This document shows positions 4,384-6,947 of a stretch of DNA of 6,947 nucleotides, piece by piece. Position 1 is the stretch's first letter, and every line of letters starts with the position of its first letter. The notes under the pieces are model-generated. The model saw only the letters and a list, made by a program, of their open reading frames with translations. It was not told where the DNA came from and did no database searches. The position numbers and the translations under genes are program-made. Origin of the DNA: Clostridiales bacterium (lineage in GTDB: Bacteria > Bacillota > Clostridia > Peptostreptococcales > Anaerovoracaceae); assembly GCA_012515135.1 (NCBI GenBank), contig JAAYYX010000046.1, positions 1-6,947 on the forward strand. Reading direction: 5' to 3'.

Positions 4384-6947
4384 ATGGCTGAAAACAATAT
4401 TAATTATGAATTGAACAATTTCGAATCGCTGCAGATCGGCCTGGCCTCCACAGAAAAGATACTGAGCTGGTCCAGAGGCGAAGTCACAGAACCGGAAACT
4501 ATCAACTACAGAACGCTCAAGCCTGAACCAAACGGACTTTTCTGCGAAAGGATATTCGGTCCCCAAAAGGACTGGGAATGTCACTGTGGAAAATATAAGA
4601 AGATCAGATACAAGGGCATAGTCTGTGATAAATGCGGTGTTGAAGTAACAAAAGCCAAGGTGAGAAGAGAAAGAATGGGGCATATACAGCTGGCTGCTCC
4701 TGTTTCCCATATATGGTATTTCAAGGGCATCCCCAGCAGGATGGGGCTTGTTCTTGATATGACACCCAGAAATCTGGAAAAAATACTGTATTTTGCAGCA
4801 TATGTCGTATTGGAACCCGGAGAAAGCGGATTTCAGTACAAGGAGATAATAAACGAACAGCAGTATAACGAAACAAAGCAGGAATACAAGGATGGTTTCA
4901 GAGCAGGGATCGGAGCAGAAGCGGTCAAAGAACTCTTGATGGATATCGATCTTGACAGTCTTTCCAAAGAAATGAGGGAGGGGCTCAAAAAAGCCACCGG
5001 CCAGAAGAAGATCAGGATCGTTAGAAGACTGGAGGTCATAGAAGCATTAAGGATATCCGGCAACAAGCCCGAGTGGATGATCATGGAAGTGATCCCGGTG
5101 ATACCGCCCGACATAAGACCCATGGTACAGCTGGACGGCGGAAGATTTGCAACATCAGATCTTAACGACCTTTACAGAAGAGTAATAAACAGAAACAACA
5201 GGTTGAGCAGACTGCAGGGACTGGGAGCACCGGACATAATAGTAAGAAATGAAAAAAGGATGCTTCAGGAAGCAGTGGATGCCCTTATAGACAACGGCAG
5301 GAGAGGAAGACCTGTTACCGGACCGGGAGCAAGACCCTTAAAATCCCTTTCCGACATGCTGAAGGGCAAGCAGGGAAGATTCAGACAGAATCTCCTGGGC
5401 AAGCGTGTTGATTATTCGGGACGTTCTGTTATAGTAGTAGGTCCGGAACTGAGATTCTGGCAGTGCGGTCTACCGAAAAAAATGGCTCTGGAGCTTTTCA
5501 AGCCTTTCATCATGAAAAAGCTGGTGGAAGAAGGAGAAGCGCATAATATAAAAAGTGCCAAGAGAATGGTTGAAAAAGTGAAGCCTCAGGTATGGGACGT
5601 TTTAGAAGATATAATACAGGAACATCCCGTTATGTTGAACCGTGCACCGACACTTCACAGACTTGGGATACAGGCCTTTGAACCGGTACTGGTGGAAGGA
5701 AAAGCAATAAAGCTCCATCCTCTGGTTTGTACTGCATTCAATGCGGACTTTGACGGGGATCAGATGGCTGTACATGTGCCTCTTTCCATGGAGGCTCAGG
5801 CGGAAGCCAGGTTCCTGATGCTGAGTGTGAACAATATACTTGCCCCCAAAGACGGATCGCCCATAACAACTCCCACCCAGGATATGATATTGGGCAGTTA
5901 CTATCTTACCCATGAGGGCACAGCGGACAGAAGCACAGAAGCAGACAAAGGCGACGGAAAAGCCTTCACGGATATAAATGAAATGCTCATGGCTTATGAA
6001 AACAAAGAAGTGGGCGTTCATGCCCGGATAAAAGTAAGGCGTTTTGCTGATGAAAACGACAAGAGAGGCAAACTGGTGGAATCCACCGTGGGAAGATTCA
6101 TATTGAACACAGAGATACCTCAGGACCTGGGTTTTGTTGAAGACAGAGCAAATGATCCCTACTCACTGGAAGTGGACTTCCTATGTGACAAGAAAAGACT
6201 GGGAGAAATAATCGAAAGATGCTACCGGGTCCACGGGAATACAGGGACGGCACTTATGTTGGATCATATCAAGGATATGGGATTCCACTATTCCACGCTG
6301 GGAGCCATTACCATAAGTATTTCCGACATGGAAATACCGGCAGAAAAAAAGGAAATATTAAAAGAATCGGCATCCCGTGTGGACAAATATGAAGATGCAT
6401 ATAACAGGGGACTGGTTTCCGAAAAAGAGAGATACGAAAAAGTAATAGACATTTGGAACAAGGCAACTGATGATGTTGCCGACGCTTTGATGGATTCCCT
6501 GGGCAGCCTGAACAACCTTTTCATAATGGCCAATTCGGGAGCCAGAGGAAGCAAAAACCAGATAAGACAGATAGGCGGCATGAGAGGCTTGATGGCCAAT
6601 GCCGCAGGAAAAACCATAGAGATACCCATCAAAGCAAACTTCAGAGAGGGGCTTTCCGTTCTGGAATACTTTATTTCAACCAACGGAGCAAGAAAAGGTC
6701 TTGCGGACACGGCCCTTCGTACAGCCGACTCGGGTTATCTTACAAGAAGACTGGTGGACGTTTCACATAATGTTATAGTCAGAGAATTCGACTGCGGCAC
6801 CGATGAAGGGATCGAGGTAAAAGCATTTACTGAAGGTAAAGAAATAATCGAACCCCTTAAGCTCAGGATAATAGGAAGAACATCACTGACGGACATAGAG
6901 CATCCGGAAACGGGCGAGATGATCTGTTATCAGAATGAAGAGATAAC
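4384..6947 (+). CDS. rpoC: DNA-directed RNA polymerase subunit beta', 3' end missing
   Basis: Beta' carries the catalytic magnesium of RNA polymerase and forms the clamp. The frame is open from ATG 4384 to the right edge (854 codons plus two bases); Bacillota homologues have about 1180-1210, so the last third or so is outside. Landmarks in order: first zinc-binding site C66, C68, C81, C84 (ECHCG...VCDKC); clamp coiled coil that binds sigma, roughly 245-295; rudder and switch region NEKRMLQEAVDAL and KGKQGRFRQNLLG; catalytic motif NADFDGD with D455, D457 and D459; secondary-channel rim helices at about 647-705; bridge helix about 742-792 (GARKGLADTALRTADSGY); and C804, the first cysteine of the second zinc site, whose other three cysteines lie beyond the edge. 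The bridge helix reads STNGARKG where most bacterial homologues have STHGARKG. The start is fixed by AGGAGG six bases upstream. It is cotranscribed with rpoB. Confidence 0.99.
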   Translation, partial: MAENNINYELNNFESLQIGLASTEKILSWSRGEVTEPETINYRTLKPEPNGLFCERIFGPQKDWECHCGKYKKIRYKGIVCDKCGVEVTKAKVRRERMGHIQLAAPVSHIWYFKGIPSRMGLVLDMTPRNLEKILYFAAYVVLEPGESGFQYKEIINEQQYNETKQEYKDGFRAGIGAEAVKELLMDIDLDSLSKEMREGLKKATGQKKIRIVRRLEVIEALRISGNKPEWMIMEVIPVIPPDIRPMVQLDGGRFATSDLNDLYRRVINRNNRLSRLQGLGAPDIIVRNEKRMLQEAVDALIDNGRRGRPVTGPGARPLKSLSDMLKGKQGRFRQNLLGKRVDYSGRSVIVVGPELRFWQCGLPKKMALELFKPFIMKKLVEEGEAHNIKSAKRMVEKVKPQVWDVLEDIIQEHPVMLNRAPTLHRLGIQAFEPVLVEGKAIKLHPLVCTAFNADFDGDQMAVHVPLSMEAQAEARFLMLSVNNILAPKDGSPITTPTQDMILGSYYLTHEGTADRSTEADKGDGKAFTDINEMLMAYENKEVGVHARIKVRRFADENDKRGKLVESTVGRFILNTEIPQDLGFVEDRANDPYSLEVDFLCDKKRLGEIIERCYRVHGNTGTALMLDHIKDMGFHYSTLGAITISISDMEIPAEKKEILKESASRVDKYEDAYNRGLVSEKERYEKVIDIWNKATDDVADALMDSLGSLNNLFIMANSGARGSKNQIRQIGGMRGLMANAAGKTIEIPIKANFREGLSVLEYFISTNGARKGLADTALRTADSGYLTRRLVDVSHNVIVREFDCGTDEGIEVKAFTEGKEIIEPLKLRIIGRTSLTDIEHPETGEMICYQNEEI

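Noticed and set aside
1..6947. Mobile element, CRISPR array, defence or other undescribed system
   Set aside because: Apart from the short rplL-rpoB gap, the window is filled by three conserved housekeeping genes. I found no transposase, no phage-like gene, no spaced repeat array and no abrupt composition change.

Overview
The window is a housekeeping region of a bacterial chromosome, all on the + strand: the end of the ribosomal protein L7/L12 gene (rplL), a short intergenic control region, the complete gene for the RNA polymerase beta subunit (rpoB), and the first 854 codons of the beta' subunit gene (rpoC), which runs off the right edge. The order rplL-rpoB-rpoC is the classical bacterial arrangement.

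The organism is most likely an anaerobic Bacillota of the class Clostridia or a close relative. Beta and beta' read like clostridial proteins: neither the E. coli-type SI2 insertion in beta nor the SI3 insertion in the beta' trigger loop region is present, and the phrasing of the RpoC bridge-helix region is clostridial. The Shine-Dalgarno sequences are strong. AGA/AGG arginine codons and ATA isoleucine codons are abundant even in these highly expressed genes. G+C looks to be in the low-to-mid 40s percent (estimated by eye). I cannot name a genus.

Layout: 1-311 rplL, 5' truncated. 312-500 intergenic, containing in order a long intrinsic-terminator hairpin (342-392), an A/T tract like an UP element (404-420), a near-consensus sigma-A promoter (TTGAAA-17-TATAAT, 422-450) and a strong ribosome binding site (487-492). 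501-4373 rpoB, 1290 codons. 4384-6947 rpoC, whose ribosome binding site overlaps the rpoB stop codon. The terminator followed by a complete promoter suggests that rpoBC is transcribed as its own unit, with any read-through from the rplJL side added to it. The two subunits are made from one message and together form the catalytic core of RNA polymerase; L7/L12 is the ribosomal stalk protein that recruits translation factors.

I found no undescribed system here. The points most worth a second look are a charged insertion of about 66 residues in the beta lobe, an acidic beta C-terminal tail built partly from a 21-bp tandem repeat, and a direct repeat flanking the -10 element of the rpoB promoter.
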